Shown: in pieces, positions 8,575 to 19,416 of the stretch
Layout of the letters: each line of letters starts with the position of its first letter
Numbering within the stretch: position 1 is the first letter of the stretch
Source of the DNA: Pseudomonadota bacterium
GTDB taxonomy: Bacteria; Pseudomonadota; Gammaproteobacteria; Steroidobacterales; Steroidobacteraceae
Assembly: GCA_037200975.1 (NCBI GenBank)
Contig: JBBCGI010000001.1
Span: 868,001-932,000, forward strand
Length of the DNA: 64,000 nt
Direction of reading: 5' to 3'
Program-made: the position numbers and the translations under genes
The notes under the pieces: generated by a model
Told to the model about the DNA's origin: nothing
Database searches by the model: none
What the model saw: only the letters and a program-made list of their open reading frames with translations

Positions 8575-9507
8575 TTAAGGCATCTCGTCCAGCTCGCCCT
8601 TCCGCACCGGCGGGAAGACGTGTTCGGCCTTGAGGCCGAACGACAGCGCGATCGAACTGGAAATGTAGATCGATGAATACGTGCCGGCGATGATGCCGAT
8701 CAGCAGCGCTTCGGAGAAGCCACGCAGCGCCGAGCCGCCGAGCAACAGCAACGCCACGACGACGATGGACGTGACCACTTTGGTCATGATGGTGCGTGAC
8801 AGCGTCTGGTTGATGGCCTGGTCGAGCACCTGGTCCGACGGCAGGCGGCGGTTCTTCTCGAAGGTCTCGCGGATGCGGTCAAACACGATCACGGTGTCGT
8901 TGAGCGAGTAGCCGATGACGGCGAGAATGGCCGCGACCACCGGCAGGTCGAACGGCGTCTGCGTGATCGAGAACACGCCCAGCACCAGGATGGGATCGTG
9001 CAGCACGGCCAGGATGGCGCCGAGCGACAACCGCCAGGTATGGAACCGCACGATGATGTAGCCCGCGATCAGCACCAGCGTGATCAACAGCGACTTGATG
9101 GCCGCATCGCGCAATTCCTCGCCGACCTGCGGACCCACGACCTCGAGCTTCGACATCTGCGCCTTCGGGTCGACCGAGGTCAGGATGCCGAGGAACTTCG
9201 GCCGCAGCACTTCGGCGCTCTCGCCGGTCGACTGCAAGCGGATGGTGATGTCCTGCGTGGAGCCGAAAGTCGAAACGGTCGGATCGTGATAACCGGCCGC
9301 GACCACCGCGTCGTGGATGGCGTTGATCTTCGCGTTGGTCGGGAAGTTGGCTTCGATGCTGATGCCGCCGGTGAATTCGATGCCGAAATTCAGACCGCGC
9401 ATGATGAACGAACCGAAGCTCACGACCATCAGCACGGCCGACAGCGTGTACCACACCTTGCGGGTGGCCATGAACGGGAAGTTAGTCTTCTTGTGAAAGA
9501 ATTCCAC
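8575..9507 (-). CDS. secF: Protein translocase subunit SecF
   Basis: 310-residue inner-membrane subunit that with SecD uses the proton-motive force to finish protein export through SecYEG. Six helices are visible. The family motifs are FGIEFTGGISIEANF at the start of the periplasmic part and GYSLNDTVIVFDRIRE near the middle. It starts 11 bp after secD and precedes terC, in the common order yajC-secD-secF. Confidence 0.97.
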   Translation of the reverse strand: MEFFHKKTNFPFMATRKVWYTLSAVLMVVSFGSFIMRGLNFGIEFTGGISIEANFPTNAKINAIHDAVVAAGYHDPTVSTFGSTQDITIRLQSTGESAEVLRPKFLGILTSVDPKAQMSKLEVVGPQVGEELRDAAIKSLLITLVLIAGYIIVRFHTWRLSLGAILAVLHDPILVLGVFSITQTPFDLPVVAAILAVIGYSLNDTVIVFDRIRETFEKNRRLPSDQVLDQAINQTLSRTIMTKVVTSIVVVALLLLGGSALRGFSEALLIGIIAGTYSSIYISSSIALSFGLKAEHVFPPVRKGELDEMP

Positions 9508-9518
9508 GGTACGTTACC

Positions 9519-11387
9519 TCAGCCGATCGCCAGTCTGGCGACCTTGCGTTTGCCGCCGAACATCAGGGTGAGCAGCGCGCGCGAGCCCATGAGCGCCGTG
9601 AACATCGACGTGCCGATGCCGAGCGTCAGCACCACGGCGAACCCGCGGATGGCACCGGTGCCGAAGATCCACAACACGAGGCCGGCGATCAGCGTCGTGA
9701 TGTTGGAGTCGAAGATCGCCGAGAACGCCTTTTCGAAGCCGGCGCGGATCGCGGTCTGTGGAGACACTCCATTGCGCAGTTCTTCGCGGATACGTTCGTA
9801 GATCAGCACGTTCGCGTCGACCGCCATGCCGACGGTGAGGATGATGCCGGCGATGCCGGGCAGCGACAGCGCGGTGCCGAGCATGGAGAGCAGCGCGCTC
9901 AGCAACACCACGTTCGCCAGCAGCACGAGGTCCGCGACCACGCCGAACAGCTGGTAGTAGATGATCATGAAGATGAACAGCGCGGCCATGCCGACCACGA
10001 GCGCGGTCACGCCCTTCTTGATGTTTTCCTGGCCGAGCTTGGGACCGATGGTGCGTTCGTCGGCGATCGAGATGGACGTGGCGAGCGCGCCGCCGCGCAG
10101 CAGCAGCGCCGTCTCTTTCGCCTCGTTCATCGTGAGGCCGGTGGTCTGGAAACGATTGCCGAAGATGCCCTGGATGGTCGCGACATTGATGACGCGCTCT
10201 TCCTTGATGTCGCGCACCACCGGCTGGCCATTGACCTCGACGGTTTCGCGACGCTGCTCGATGAACACGACGCCCATGGGTTTACCGAGATTGGCGCGCG
10301 TCGTGCGCAGCATCTCGTCACCGCCGGCGCTGTCCAGCGTGATCTGGATTTCCGGACCATTCTGGCCCGTGGACGCCACCGCATTGATGAGCTGATCACC
10401 CGTGACGATGATGTCGCGCTTGAGCAGGATCTTGCCGCCTTCCTTGCGGTCGTAGACCTTCGTGCCGAGCGGCGCGGGGCCCTTGGTCGGCGCCGGGCGC
10501 GGATCGACCAGCCGATACTCGAGCGTGGCCACCTTGCCGAGCACGTCCTTCACTTCCGCCGAGTTCTGCACGCCGGGTAGTTCGACGACGATGCGATCGA
10601 GACCCTGGCGCTGCACCACCGGCTCGGAGACGCCGAGCTCGTTGACGCGGTTGCGCAGCGTGGTGATGTTCTGCGAGATGCCAAAATCGCGGCGCTCGCG
10701 CACCTGCACGGGCGTGAGCACGCAATCGACGGCCGCGCCCTCGGCCACGGCCGCGTCGCGGCAACCCAGGTCCGGATGCGATTTCTTGATCGTGTCGCGC
10801 ACCTTCGAGAGATCCGCGCCGCGCGGCAGCAATACACGCAGGCCGTTCGGGATTTCCGAATCGACGGTCAGCGTGCCGATATCGTTGAACGGAATATCAT
10901 CGGCGTTCAATGCGCGGCGGAAATCCTGCTCGTAAGTGTTCAGCAGCTTGGCGACCGCGCCGTTCACGTCCACCTGGTACAGAAGATAGAGGCCACCGCG
11001 CAGATCGAGGCCGAGCGGCATCGCGCGCAGGCCCAGCGTCTGCAGCCACGACGGCGCGCGCGAGGCATACGACATCGCGTTCACGTAGTCGCGCGTCAGC
11101 CCGTTCTTGTCGTCCTTGACGACGGCGCGCGCCTGCAACTGCGTTTCGTTGTCGGCGAAACGCACCATCGTGTTTCCCTTGTCGAGATAGATGCGTTTGT
11201 ACGCGACGCCGTGGTCCTTGAGCACCTGCTCGACTTTAGCCATCTGCGTGGCGTCCATCGCCGTGCGATCCTTGCGCGCGAGCTGCAGCGCGTAGTCGTC
11301 GCCGAAGACGTTCGGCAGGGCGAACAGGAACGCGACGGCCAACACCGCCGCGACGAGCCAATACTTCCAACGCGCGTACTCGAGCAT
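9519..11387 (-). CDS. secD: Protein translocase subunit SecD
   Basis: 622-residue partner of SecF with one N-terminal helix, a large periplasmic P1 region and a block of five C-terminal helices. Diagnostic motifs are LGLDLRGGLYLLYQVD near residue 130 and GMAVDANVLIYERIREELRNG in the C-terminal half. The conserved aspartates in these segments are those tied to proton coupling in the family. It lies 9 bp after yajC and 11 bp before secF, within a tight operon. Confidence 0.97.
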   Translation of the reverse strand: MLEYARWKYWLVAAVLAVAFLFALPNVFGDDYALQLARKDRTAMDATQMAKVEQVLKDHGVAYKRIYLDKGNTMVRFADNETQLQARAVVKDDKNGLTRDYVNAMSYASRAPSWLQTLGLRAMPLGLDLRGGLYLLYQVDVNGAVAKLLNTYEQDFRRALNADDIPFNDIGTLTVDSEIPNGLRVLLPRGADLSKVRDTIKKSHPDLGCRDAAVAEGAAVDCVLTPVQVRERRDFGISQNITTLRNRVNELGVSEPVVQRQGLDRIVVELPGVQNSAEVKDVLGKVATLEYRLVDPRPAPTKGPAPLGTKVYDRKEGGKILLKRDIIVTGDQLINAVASTGQNGPEIQITLDSAGGDEMLRTTRANLGKPMGVVFIEQRRETVEVNGQPVVRDIKEERVINVATIQGIFGNRFQTTGLTMNEAKETALLLRGGALATSISIADERTIGPKLGQENIKKGVTALVVGMAALFIFMIIYYQLFGVVADLVLLANVVLLSALLSMLGTALSLPGIAGIILTVGMAVDANVLIYERIREELRNGVSPQTAIRAGFEKAFSAIFDSNITTLIAGLVLWIFGTGAIRGFAVVLTLGIGTSMFTALMGSRALLTLMFGGKRKVARLAIG

Positions 11388-11396
11388 GGGTTGTCC

Positions 11397-11729
11397 TCAG
11401 GCTCCCTTGAGCGTGCCCTTCGGAACCAGCGAGGTGACCTGGAAGCGCTGCACCTTGACGCGCACGTTGTCGGCGATCTCGAGCGTGATGAAGTTGTCGC
11501 CCACTTCGACGACGCGGCCGAGGATGCCGCCGGCCGTGACGATCTCATCGCCCGCGGCGATCTTGCTCAGCATTGCCTGGTGTTCTTTCTGCTTCTTCTG
11601 CTGGGGGCGGATCAGCAGGAAATAAAAGATGACGACGAACAGGCCCATCATCACGAACATGGGCAGACCGCTCTGCGGCGCGGCGCCGCCTGCGGCCTGG
11701 GCCATCGCGTCGGGGATCAATGAATTCAT
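11397..11729 (-). CDS. yajC: Sec translocon accessory subunit YajC
   Basis: 110-residue single-span inner-membrane protein that associates with SecDF. It has an alanine-rich N-terminus, one hydrophobic helix (MFVMMGLFVVIFYFLLIRP) followed by QQKKQKEHQ, and a small cytosolic domain with GDEIVTAGGILGRV, all typical of YajC. It lies between tgt and secD. The 76-bp gap to tgt contains a run of nine A on the plus strand (T on the coding strand) and no gene. Confidence 0.96.
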   Translation of the reverse strand: MNSLIPDAMAQAAGGAAPQSGLPMFVMMGLFVVIFYFLLIRPQQKKQKEHQAMLSKIAAGDEIVTAGGILGRVVEVGDNFITLEIADNVRVKVQRFQVTSLVPKGTLKGA

Positions 11730-11805
11730 GGTGTTAGCTCACGAGTTGCAGAAAGAACCGGCGCCACATGGCGGCGCGGGCGCGTATTTTGGCCGAAAAA
11801 AAAAT

Positions 11806-13993
<2,188 letters not shown>

Positions 13994-14029
13994 GGCGGCG
14001 AGTTTACCGCCGTGGCCGGGTTCGTCAGT

Positions 14030-15067
14030 TCATTCGGCGGTACCGGGGCCGATCGGACCCATCGGGCCGATGGGAGGCGCGGGCGGTGCAGGTGGTGCCG
14101 GCGGCGGCGGCATGGCGTCGAAGAATTCGCGCATCTCGGGACGATCCGGCATCGTGACGGCCAGCGTGACGGGCTTGCGCTGCCGCAGCACGGTGAGATT
14201 CAGTTTCTCGCCGGTCGAATACGAACGCAGGATACGCAGCGCGTGCGCACCGTCGTCGGGTTTGCGGCCGTCGATGGTCTGGATCACGTCGCCGTCTTCG
14301 AGCTTCAACGCGTCGTTCTCGGGCGCCTGCACCACCAGCACGCCTTCGGTCGCGCCGAAGTACGCGCCGAGCTTCGGCGTGATGCTGGCGAGTTCCATGC
14401 CGCCGAACTCATCCGGAAAGTTGAAGCGCAACTGGCGGACAATCGGCCCGCCCGCCACACCTGTCATGGGACCGACCATCTCCGGCATCTGTTGCATACC
14501 GAACATGCGTTCGTCGCCGCCGAACCCGCGCGCGAACGGACGCGCGATCACGATCACGTCCTTGTTCTTGCCGGAACGGATCACGCGCACCTTCACCTTC
14601 TGGTCCGGCTTCACCGTGCGCATCTGGTCGATCAACGCGCGGCCCGCGTTTTCGCCGCCGGCAACGGTCTTGCCGTCGAGCGAGACGATCACGTCGCCAC
14701 CTTGCAGACCGGCCTCGGCTGCCGGGCCGCCGGGGCTCACCGAGCGCACGCGCGCCCCTTCCCGGCCGCTGTCCGGATCGATCTGCACGCCCAGCATCGC
14801 GCGCCGGTCGGTGCTGAAGAACATCATGTCGCCGCGCGAGTTTTCCGACAGCTGCCGCGACAGCTCCATGACCTCGCGCGTGGCCTTGTCGAGCCGCACC
14901 CGCGCGGCATCGAGCTCGGCGCGTTTCTTCGCCTCATCGGCCTCGCGTTTGGCGTCGTCGGCGGAGCGCCGCGCGTCCGCGGCTTTGGCGCCGTTCTCGG
15001 TGGTCACCGTCTGCGCGACGCCGACCGAGCTCAAGCCTAACAAACAAACCAGCAGCAACTGTTTCAT
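14030..15067 (-). CDS. Secreted double-PDZ protein without a protease domain
   Basis: 345-residue exported protein. Residues 1-18 form a signal peptide (MKQLLLVCLLGLSSVGVAQ). A charged coiled-coil follows at about 25-75. The first PDZ domain is at about 90-170 (RSVSPGGPAAEAGLQGGDVI) and the second at about 215-300 (APENDALKLEDGDVIQTIDG). The tail is rich in proline and glycine. I see no HtrA-type Ser-His-Asp protease domain and no S2P zinc motif, so it is a binding or sensing protein rather than an enzyme. It is the third gene of an operon after an ECF sigma factor and its probable anti-sigma, where DegP/MucD-like proteases often sit. The start at 15067 was chosen for the signal peptide. Confidence 0.82.
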   Translation of the reverse strand: MKQLLLVCLLGLSSVGVAQTVTTENGAKAADARRSADDAKREADEAKKRAELDAARVRLDKATREVMELSRQLSENSRGDMMFFSTDRRAMLGVQIDPDSGREGARVRSVSPGGPAAEAGLQGGDVIVSLDGKTVAGGENAGRALIDQMRTVKPDQKVKVRVIRSGKNKDVIVIARPFARGFGGDERMFGMQQMPEMVGPMTGVAGGPIVRQLRFNFPDEFGGMELASITPKLGAYFGATEGVLVVQAPENDALKLEDGDVIQTIDGRKPDDGAHALRILRSYSTGEKLNLTVLRQRKPVTLAVTMPDRPEMREFFDAMPPPPAPPAPPAPPIGPMGPIGPGTAE

Positions 15068-15084
15068 GTCGTCTCCGGAAAAAT

Positions 15085-15558
15085 TCAGAAATTGGCGCTG
15101 ACCAGCTCGGCGTAGCGCACCTGGGCATAGGAATCGAGCAGTTCGTCGCGGGTGCGTTCGAGCCGCGCCACCTCGGCGGTGCGGCCACGCAGGCGCGCGT
15201 CGGTCAGCGCGTCGTCGAAGCTCGCGATGTGATCCTCGAGCGCCGCCACGCCTAGATAGGTGTCGGCGCGCACGATGCGCGTCTGCGGGCGTGCCGTCGC
15301 AACCGTGGCGGCCGCATCGGCCGCGGGCTCGACGGGCACGCGTTGTTCGAGCCGCCACACACTCGCCGCGACCAGCGCCACCACCAGCACGCTGGCCGTG
15401 CCGCGCGCGAGGGCATGCCGGCGGCGAACCCGCGCCTGCTTCGCGTCGTGCCGCGCGAGCAGCGCGTCGTAATCGAACGCGGGGGTTGCGGCCGGCGCGC
15501 CCATCTCGAGCCGCTTGAGGCGCGAGATCAGGTCGGCATCATTGAGTTCAGTGTCCAT
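15085..15558 (-). CDS. Probable anti-sigma factor, single-span membrane protein
   Basis: 157-residue protein directly after the sigma gene. The N-terminal 50 residues are cytosolic and acidic/basic mixed (DTELNDADLISRLKRLEMG). One hydrophobic helix follows at about residues 55-72 (GTASVLVVALVAASVW). The rest is a periplasmic helical region with charged heptads. I do not recognise a named anti-sigma domain; the assignment rests on topology and on the 11-bp overlap with the sigma gene. The ATG at 15558 has a GGGAG ribosome site 9 bp upstream and is preferred to an upstream TTG at 15573. Confidence 0.65.
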   Translation of the reverse strand: MDTELNDADLISRLKRLEMGAPAATPAFDYDALLARHDAKQARVRRRHALARGTASVLVVALVAASVWRLEQRVPVEPAADAAATVATARPQTRIVRADTYLGVAALEDHIASFDDALTDARLRGRTAEVARLERTRDELLDSYAQVRYAELVSANF

Positions 15559-16144
15559 CGAGCTCACTCCCAAGTGCCGCGCGCAGACCCGACTGGGCCG
15601 GCGCGATCAGATCGTTGCGCAGCCGCGCGTGGCCGCGCGCCAGCTGCGATTTGGAAAAACTCACCGTGCGTCCGAAGGATGTGGCGATCTCCTCGTGGGA
15701 CCAGCCTTCGACGTCGAACAGCCACACCACCGTGCGCGTCAGCGGCGAGAGCCGGGCGAGCGCGCGGTCGAGATCGATGAGATCGGAGGTACGTGCCTCG
15801 CCGTCGGCCGGGCCCGCCCAGGTGTCGTCGGTCCAGGATTCGAGCGCGACGCGGGCGCGATGCCAGGGCGAACGGAACGCCATCAGGCAGCGGCTCACCG
15901 CGATCTTGCGCACCCAGATGCCGAATGGCGCCTCGCCGCGAAAGTCGGCCAGGTGCTCGTACATGGCGATGAGGCTGTCCTGCAGGAGGTCCTCAGACAT
16001 GGCCTTGTGCCGCACCAGGCGCCGGATGATCGCGAGCGTCGGCCCCGCCAGCCGTTCGAACAGCACGCGGCGCGCCGCGGCATCGCCAGCCCGCGCGGCG
16101 GCCAGTTCGTCAGCCGAAAAGTCGATTTCCGCGAGTCTTTGCAT
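15548..16144 (-). CDS. RNA polymerase sigma factor, ECF type
   Basis: 198-residue sigma-70 family member with only regions 2 and 4. Region 2 runs from about residue 25 to 95 (DLLQDSLIAMYEHLADFRG). Region 4 is at about 125-180 (LSPLTRTVVWLFDVEGWSHEEIA, then a helix-turn-helix). It is the first gene of a three-gene operon with an anti-sigma candidate and a double-PDZ exported protein, a layout consistent with cell-envelope sensing. Its target genes cannot be told from the sequence. Confidence 0.88.
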   Translation of the reverse strand: MQRLAEIDFSADELAAARAGDAAARRVLFERLAGPTLAIIRRLVRHKAMSEDLLQDSLIAMYEHLADFRGEAPFGIWVRKIAVSRCLMAFRSPWHRARVALESWTDDTWAGPADGEARTSDLIDLDRALARLSPLTRTVVWLFDVEGWSHEEIATSFGRTVSFSKSQLARGHARLRNDLIAPAQSGLRAALGSELDGH

Positions 16145-16219
16145 TTGAACTCTTACATCCGGTCTACGGGCCTAGATGCCCGCTGCCGTCGAAAGGTCGC
16201 AAGCCCGGAACCTGATCGC

Positions 16220-16225
16220 TATACT
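16220..16225 (+). promoter_or_regulatory. Probable -10 element of the tRNA-Leu promoter
   Basis: TATACT lies 11 bp before the mature 5' end of tRNA-Leu and is followed by a C-rich stretch. No good -35 hexamer is visible at the usual distance, so this is a partial promoter call. Confidence 0.45.
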
Positions 16226-16236
16226 CCCCGCCCCGC

Positions 16237-16324
16237 GCCGGGATGGCGGAACTGGTAGACGCGGCGGACTCAAAATCCGTTGCCCTTATAAGGCGTGTGG
16301 GTTCGATTCCCTCTCCCGGCACCA
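16237..16324 (+). tRNA. tRNA-Leu (anticodon CAA)
   Basis: 88 nt including an encoded CCA. The acceptor stem pairs GCCGGGA with TCCCGGC. The anticodon stem GCGGA/TCCGT closes the loop CTCAAAA with anticodon CAA at 16271-16273. A long variable arm typical of leucine tRNA follows, then a T arm with GGTTCGATTCC. It reads UUG codons. The nudix gene starts 8 bp downstream of the CCA and may be co-transcribed and then cut free. Confidence 0.97.
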
Positions 16325-16332
16325 CTTTATCG

Positions 16333-16869
16333 ATGAATTTCTGCAGCAACTGTGGCTCCCGCGTCGTCCTCAAAGTTCCGCAGGACGACTTCCTGCCGCG
16401 CTTCGTTTGCGAGAACTGCGGGACCATCCACTACCAGAACCCGAAGGTCGTCGTCGGCTGCGTGCCGATCTACGAGGACCGCATCCTGATCTGCAAGCGC
16501 GGCATCGAACCGCGCCACGGGTTCTGGACGATTCCCGCCGGGTTTATGGAAAACGGCGAGACGCTCGAGCAAGGCGCGGCGCGCGAGGCGCGCGAAGAGG
16601 CGCTCATCGACGTCGAGATCGGCAGCCTGCTCGCGCTCGCGAACGTGCCGCATGCCGAGCAGGTGCACGTGTTCTTTCGCGCGCGCATGCGGACCGCGCA
16701 TTTCGGCGTGACGCACGAAAGCCTGGAAGTGAAGCTCGTGACCGAGGATGAGATTCCCTGGGACGACGTTGCATTCCCGAGCACCGAGTTTGCCCTGCGC
16801 AACTACCTGGCCGACCGGCGTGCCGGCGTCGAGAAACACCACATCGGCGCGATGCCGCGCAGGTTTTAG
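16333..16869 (+). CDS. Nudix hydrolase with N-terminal zinc ribbon
   Basis: 178 residues. A four-cysteine zinc ribbon at residues 4-29 (CSNC and CENC) precedes a Nudix domain, the arrangement seen in NudC-like and ADP-ribose-type pyrophosphatases. The Nudix box begins GFMENGETLEQGAAREAREE, with the catalytic REAREE intact; the box glycine that normally follows EEx is leucine here (EEALIDV). The substrate is not clear: NADH, ADP-ribose or a capped nucleotide are possible. I chose the ATG at 16333 because the longer frame reads through the tRNA-Leu gene. Confidence 0.85.
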   Translation: MNFCSNCGSRVVLKVPQDDFLPRFVCENCGTIHYQNPKVVVGCVPIYEDRILICKRGIEPRHGFWTIPAGFMENGETLEQGAAREAREEALIDVEIGSLLALANVPHAEQVHVFFRARMRTAHFGVTHESLEVKLVTEDEIPWDDVAFPSTEFALRNYLADRRAGVEKHHIGAMPRRF

Positions 16870-16955
16870 GGAACCGCTGCCAGGTTTCCCAGGTTCGGGC
16901 AGAATAGCGGCCCGCAAAATCCGGCCCGCGCCGGCAAATCCCGAGGAATCGATCG

Positions 16956-17279
16956 ATGGCGTTCGTGGTCACGGAAGCGTGCATCAAGTGCAAATACACC
17001 GACTGCGTGGAGGTGTGTCCGGTCGATTGTTTCCACGAAGGGCCTAACTTCCTGGTGATCGATCCGGAGGAATGCATCGACTGCACGTTGTGCGAGCCGG
17101 AGTGCCCGGTCGAGGCGATCTTTTCCGAAGACGAAGTGCCGGCAGGTCAGGAAGAGTTCAAGAAGCTGAACGCGGACCTGGCGAAGAAGTGGCCAGTGAT
17201 CACCGAGAAGAAACCCGCCCCGCCCGACGCCAAGCAATTCGAAGGCGTCGCGGACAAGAAGAAGTTGCTGGAGACCTGA
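16956..17279 (+). CDS. fdxA: Seven-iron ferredoxin FdxA ([3Fe-4S][4Fe-4S])
   Basis: 107-residue low-potential electron carrier of the Azotobacter FdI type. Two cysteine clusters are visible: [18 protein letters not shown] near the N-terminus and [15 protein letters not shown] after it. The C-terminal extension ([17 protein letters not shown]) is typical of this family. It follows the Nudix gene by 86 bp. Immediately after its stop the first of the window's long hairpins begins, which may act as its terminator. Confidence 0.95.
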   Translation: MAFVVTEACIKCKYTDCVEVCPVDCFHEGPNFLVIDPEECIDCTLCEPECPVEAIFSEDEVPAGQEEFKKLNADLAKKWPVITEKKPAPPDAKQFEGVADKKKLLET

Positions 17280-17282
17280 GTG

Positions 17283-17406
17283 GGTGTCAGGTGGGACTTG
17301 TTAAGTCGGTGCCGGGTGAGACTTAGCTAGCACAGCGTCCGCAGACTGAACGCCCAACCCCGCTAAGTCTCACCCGGCACCGACTTAACAAGTCCCACCT
17401 GACACC
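17283..17406. repeat. Long perfect inverted repeat (hairpin element 1) between convergent genes
   Basis: Arms of 45 bp at 17283-17327 and 17362-17406 are perfectly complementary, with a 34-nt spacer. The arm begins GGTGTCAGGTGGGACTTG and contains AAGTCGGTGCCGGGTGAGAC. It fills the space between the stops of fdxA and dsbC, so it can form a hairpin in either transcript. The piece AAGTCGGTGCCGGGT, followed after two bases by GACTTAGC, recurs in hairpin element 3 at 40007, which makes this a dispersed repeat and not just a chance terminator. No T-run follows, so a simple intrinsic terminator is not shown. Confidence 0.93.
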
Positions 17407-17409
17407 AAC

Positions 17410-18195
17410 CTACATCTTCCCCGTCTTCAGATACTTCGCGAGCTGGCTCGGCGGAGCGTAGCCCGGCAGCATCTCGCCCGACGCCAGGAAGATAGCGGGG
17501 GTGCCTTCGACCGCCAGCTTGTGCCCGAGCTCGTAGTCGCGCGCGACGATGTCGGCGGGGCACTTGGGTGATTTGATGTCCTCGCCGTTCTTGGCCCGCG
17601 TGAGCGCATCGGCGCGATTGGGCGCGCACCAGACTGCCTCGGCCTTGTGCCACGACTCGGTATCCGGCCCGGAGCGCGGATAGAACAGGTAGCGCACGCG
17701 GATGCCGAGCCGGTTGTATTCGGCGATCTGCGAATGCAGGCGGCGGCAGTAGCCGCAATCGATGTCGGTGAATACCGTGATCGTGTATTTCGGATCCTTC
17801 GGCGAGAACACCAGCATCTCGGATTCCGGAACGCTCTCGATCAGGCGCGCGCGGATTCCGCGGCGGCGATTCTCGGAAATGTTGTTGTCATCGTCGATGT
17901 CGTACATGTCGCCGAGGATGACGTAGCGGCCGTCGGCCGACGTGTAGCTGACTTCCGACCCGCGCGTGATCTCGTAGATGCCGTTGACCGGCGACATACG
18001 CACGTCTTCGAGCTTGAGGCCGTCGATCTTGTTGACGATGGCGGCACGCGGATCCGGCTTGGCCGCATCAGCCTTGGCGGGTGCAGGCGCTGCCACAACC
18101 GGGTTCGCAGCGACACCGGCCTGGCTGAGCGCGACGCCGCCCAGCAACGAGCCGACAAGGGCGATGGCGCTCATCCGAAAAACATTGGGTGTCAT
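17410..18195 (-). CDS. dsbC: Thiol:disulfide interchange protein DsbC
   Basis: 261-residue periplasmic disulfide isomerase. A signal peptide occupies about residues 1-30, followed by an Ala/Pro-rich spacer, an N-terminal dimerisation domain (about 50-115) and a thioredoxin-fold domain. The active site is C147-G-Y-C150 (TDIDCGYCRRLH), with the cis-proline in VEGTPAIFL. The start at 18195 (MTPNVFRMSAIAL) gives the best signal peptide; an ATG at 18222 adds nine residues. It lies downstream of xerD on the same strand, as in E. coli. Confidence 0.92.
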   Translation of the reverse strand: MTPNVFRMSAIALVGSLLGGVALSQAGVAANPVVAAPAPAKADAAKPDPRAAIVNKIDGLKLEDVRMSPVNGIYEITRGSEVSYTSADGRYVILGDMYDIDDDNNISENRRRGIRARLIESVPESEMLVFSPKDPKYTITVFTDIDCGYCRRLHSQIAEYNRLGIRVRYLFYPRSGPDTESWHKAEAVWCAPNRADALTRAKNGEDIKSPKCPADIVARDYELGHKLAVEGTPAIFLASGEMLPGYAPPSQLAKYLKTGKM

Positions 18196-18319
18196 GCGCG
18201 ACTCGGGCGTGAGGGACAGCAATTCGACCGCATCCGGCCGGCGAAGTTCTCGCCAGCCCAGCGGCGGAGAATCTTAGCAAATCACGTCCGGATAGCGGCG
18301 CTGGGCCGCTGGGAAACCA

Positions 18320-19252
18320 TCAACCGCGCGGGTGATGGGTACCGTGCATCTCTTTCATGCGCTCGCGGGCGACGTGCGTATAGATCTGCGTGGTCGAAAG
18401 ATCGGAATGACCCAGCAGCATCTGCACCACGCGCAGATCGGCGCCATGGTTGAGCAGGTGCGTCGCGAACGCGTGACGCAACGTGTGCGGCGACAACTCC
18501 TTGTCGATGACCGCTTTGCGCGCGTAGCGCTTGATGATGTGCCAGAAGGCCTGGCGCGTCATGCGATCGCCGCGGCGCGTCGGGAACAGGTAATCGGTGG
18601 TGCGGTCGAGCAGGATCTCGCTGCGCGGCGCGCGCACGAAGTCCGTCAGCCAGCGCACGGCTTCCTCGCCCAGCGGAATCAGCCGCTCGCGGTTGCCCTT
18701 GCCCATGATCCGGATGACACCCTGGTTGGTGTTGATCTGGTTGTACTTGAGGTTCACCAGTTCCGAGACGCGCAGGCCCGTGGCGTACAGCACTTCGAGC
18801 ATCGTGCGGTCGCGGTGACCCAGCGGATCGGCGATGGCCGGGGCGCCTAACAGCGACTCGACTTCTTCTTCGGTGAGCGACTTCGGCAGCGAACGGCCGA
18901 TCTTCGGCATCGCAATCTGAGCAGTCGGATCATCCTTGATCACTCCTTCGCGGACGAAGTAGCGGAAGAATCGACGGAACGAAGACAGCTGGCGCGCGGT
19001 GGAGCGCGGGCGGGCACCCGCTTCGACACGCCAGGCGATGAAGCCCAGCAGGTCCGCGCGAGTGGTCTTGATGATCGGCGTCCCGCGCTCGGCCAGCCAG
19101 CGCGCGAGCGCGGTCAGGTCGGCGCGATAAGCGGCGAGCGTGTTGGCCGACAGACCGCGTTCCATCCAGACCGCATCGAGAAATTTCGACACGGTTGAAT
19201 CGGCAGTTTCTGCGGCAGGCGACTCGTTGGACGCTTTAGCTTGATTGACCAA
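18320..19252 (-). CDS. xerD: Site-specific tyrosine recombinase XerD
   Basis: 310-residue recombinase that with XerC resolves chromosome dimers at dif. The SAM-like core-binding domain is at about residues 20-110, with the catalytic domain after it. Catalytic residues are visible in ATGLRVSELVNL (Arg), LSPHTLRHAFATHLL (His, Arg), LLGHSDLSTTQIYTHV (His and the tyrosine nucleophile). The order xerD-dsbC agrees with XerD rather than XerC. The first 20 residues are poorly conserved in appearance, so an internal start is possible. Confidence 0.94.
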   Translation of the reverse strand: MVNQAKASNESPAAETADSTVSKFLDAVWMERGLSANTLAAYRADLTALARWLAERGTPIIKTTRADLLGFIAWRVEAGARPRSTARQLSSFRRFFRYFVREGVIKDDPTAQIAMPKIGRSLPKSLTEEEVESLLGAPAIADPLGHRDRTMLEVLYATGLRVSELVNLKYNQINTNQGVIRIMGKGNRERLIPLGEEAVRWLTDFVRAPRSEILLDRTTDYLFPTRRGDRMTRQAFWHIIKRYARKAVIDKELSPHTLRHAFATHLLNHGADLRVVQMLLGHSDLSTTQIYTHVARERMKEMHGTHHPRG

Positions 19253-19377
19253 GACGTGATTGCCTTAATACGTTTGCGGATTAACGCTTCACGGCAGTAT
19301 GGGGACGGGGGGTGTTGCCCCGGCGTGATGACCTTCACAGCTCGGCGAAACCATTAACATAAAGAGAACTGGTTCAC

Positions 19378-19416
19378 ATGAAACGCACCCCTGCGCGGGC
19401 CACAACTGCCGCATGA
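19378..19416 (+). CDS. Possible 12-residue leader ORF coupled to the acyltransferase gene
   Basis: An ATG at 19378 opens MKRTPARATTAA and stops with TGA at 19414-19416, overlapping the acyltransferase ATG at 19413 as ATGA. This is the geometry of a translationally coupled leader. I cannot show that it is translated; it may equally be a chance ORF, and the sequence lacks a run of one regulatory amino acid. Confidence 0.25.
   Translation: MKRTPARATTAA

Noticed and set aside
11796-11805. Run of A (T on the coding strand) after tgt as an intrinsic terminator
   Set aside because: No stable GC-rich stem stands directly before the T-run on the minus strand, and yajC-secDF is usually co-transcribed with tgt.
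16243-16332. N-terminal extension of the Nudix protein (MAELVDAADSKSV...)
   Set aside because: This is the well-known false translation of a tRNA-Leu gene.
17363-17758. 131-codon minus frame over hairpin 1 and the dsbC 3' end
   Set aside because: It is a shadow frame of dsbC that reads into the repeat; no independent support.
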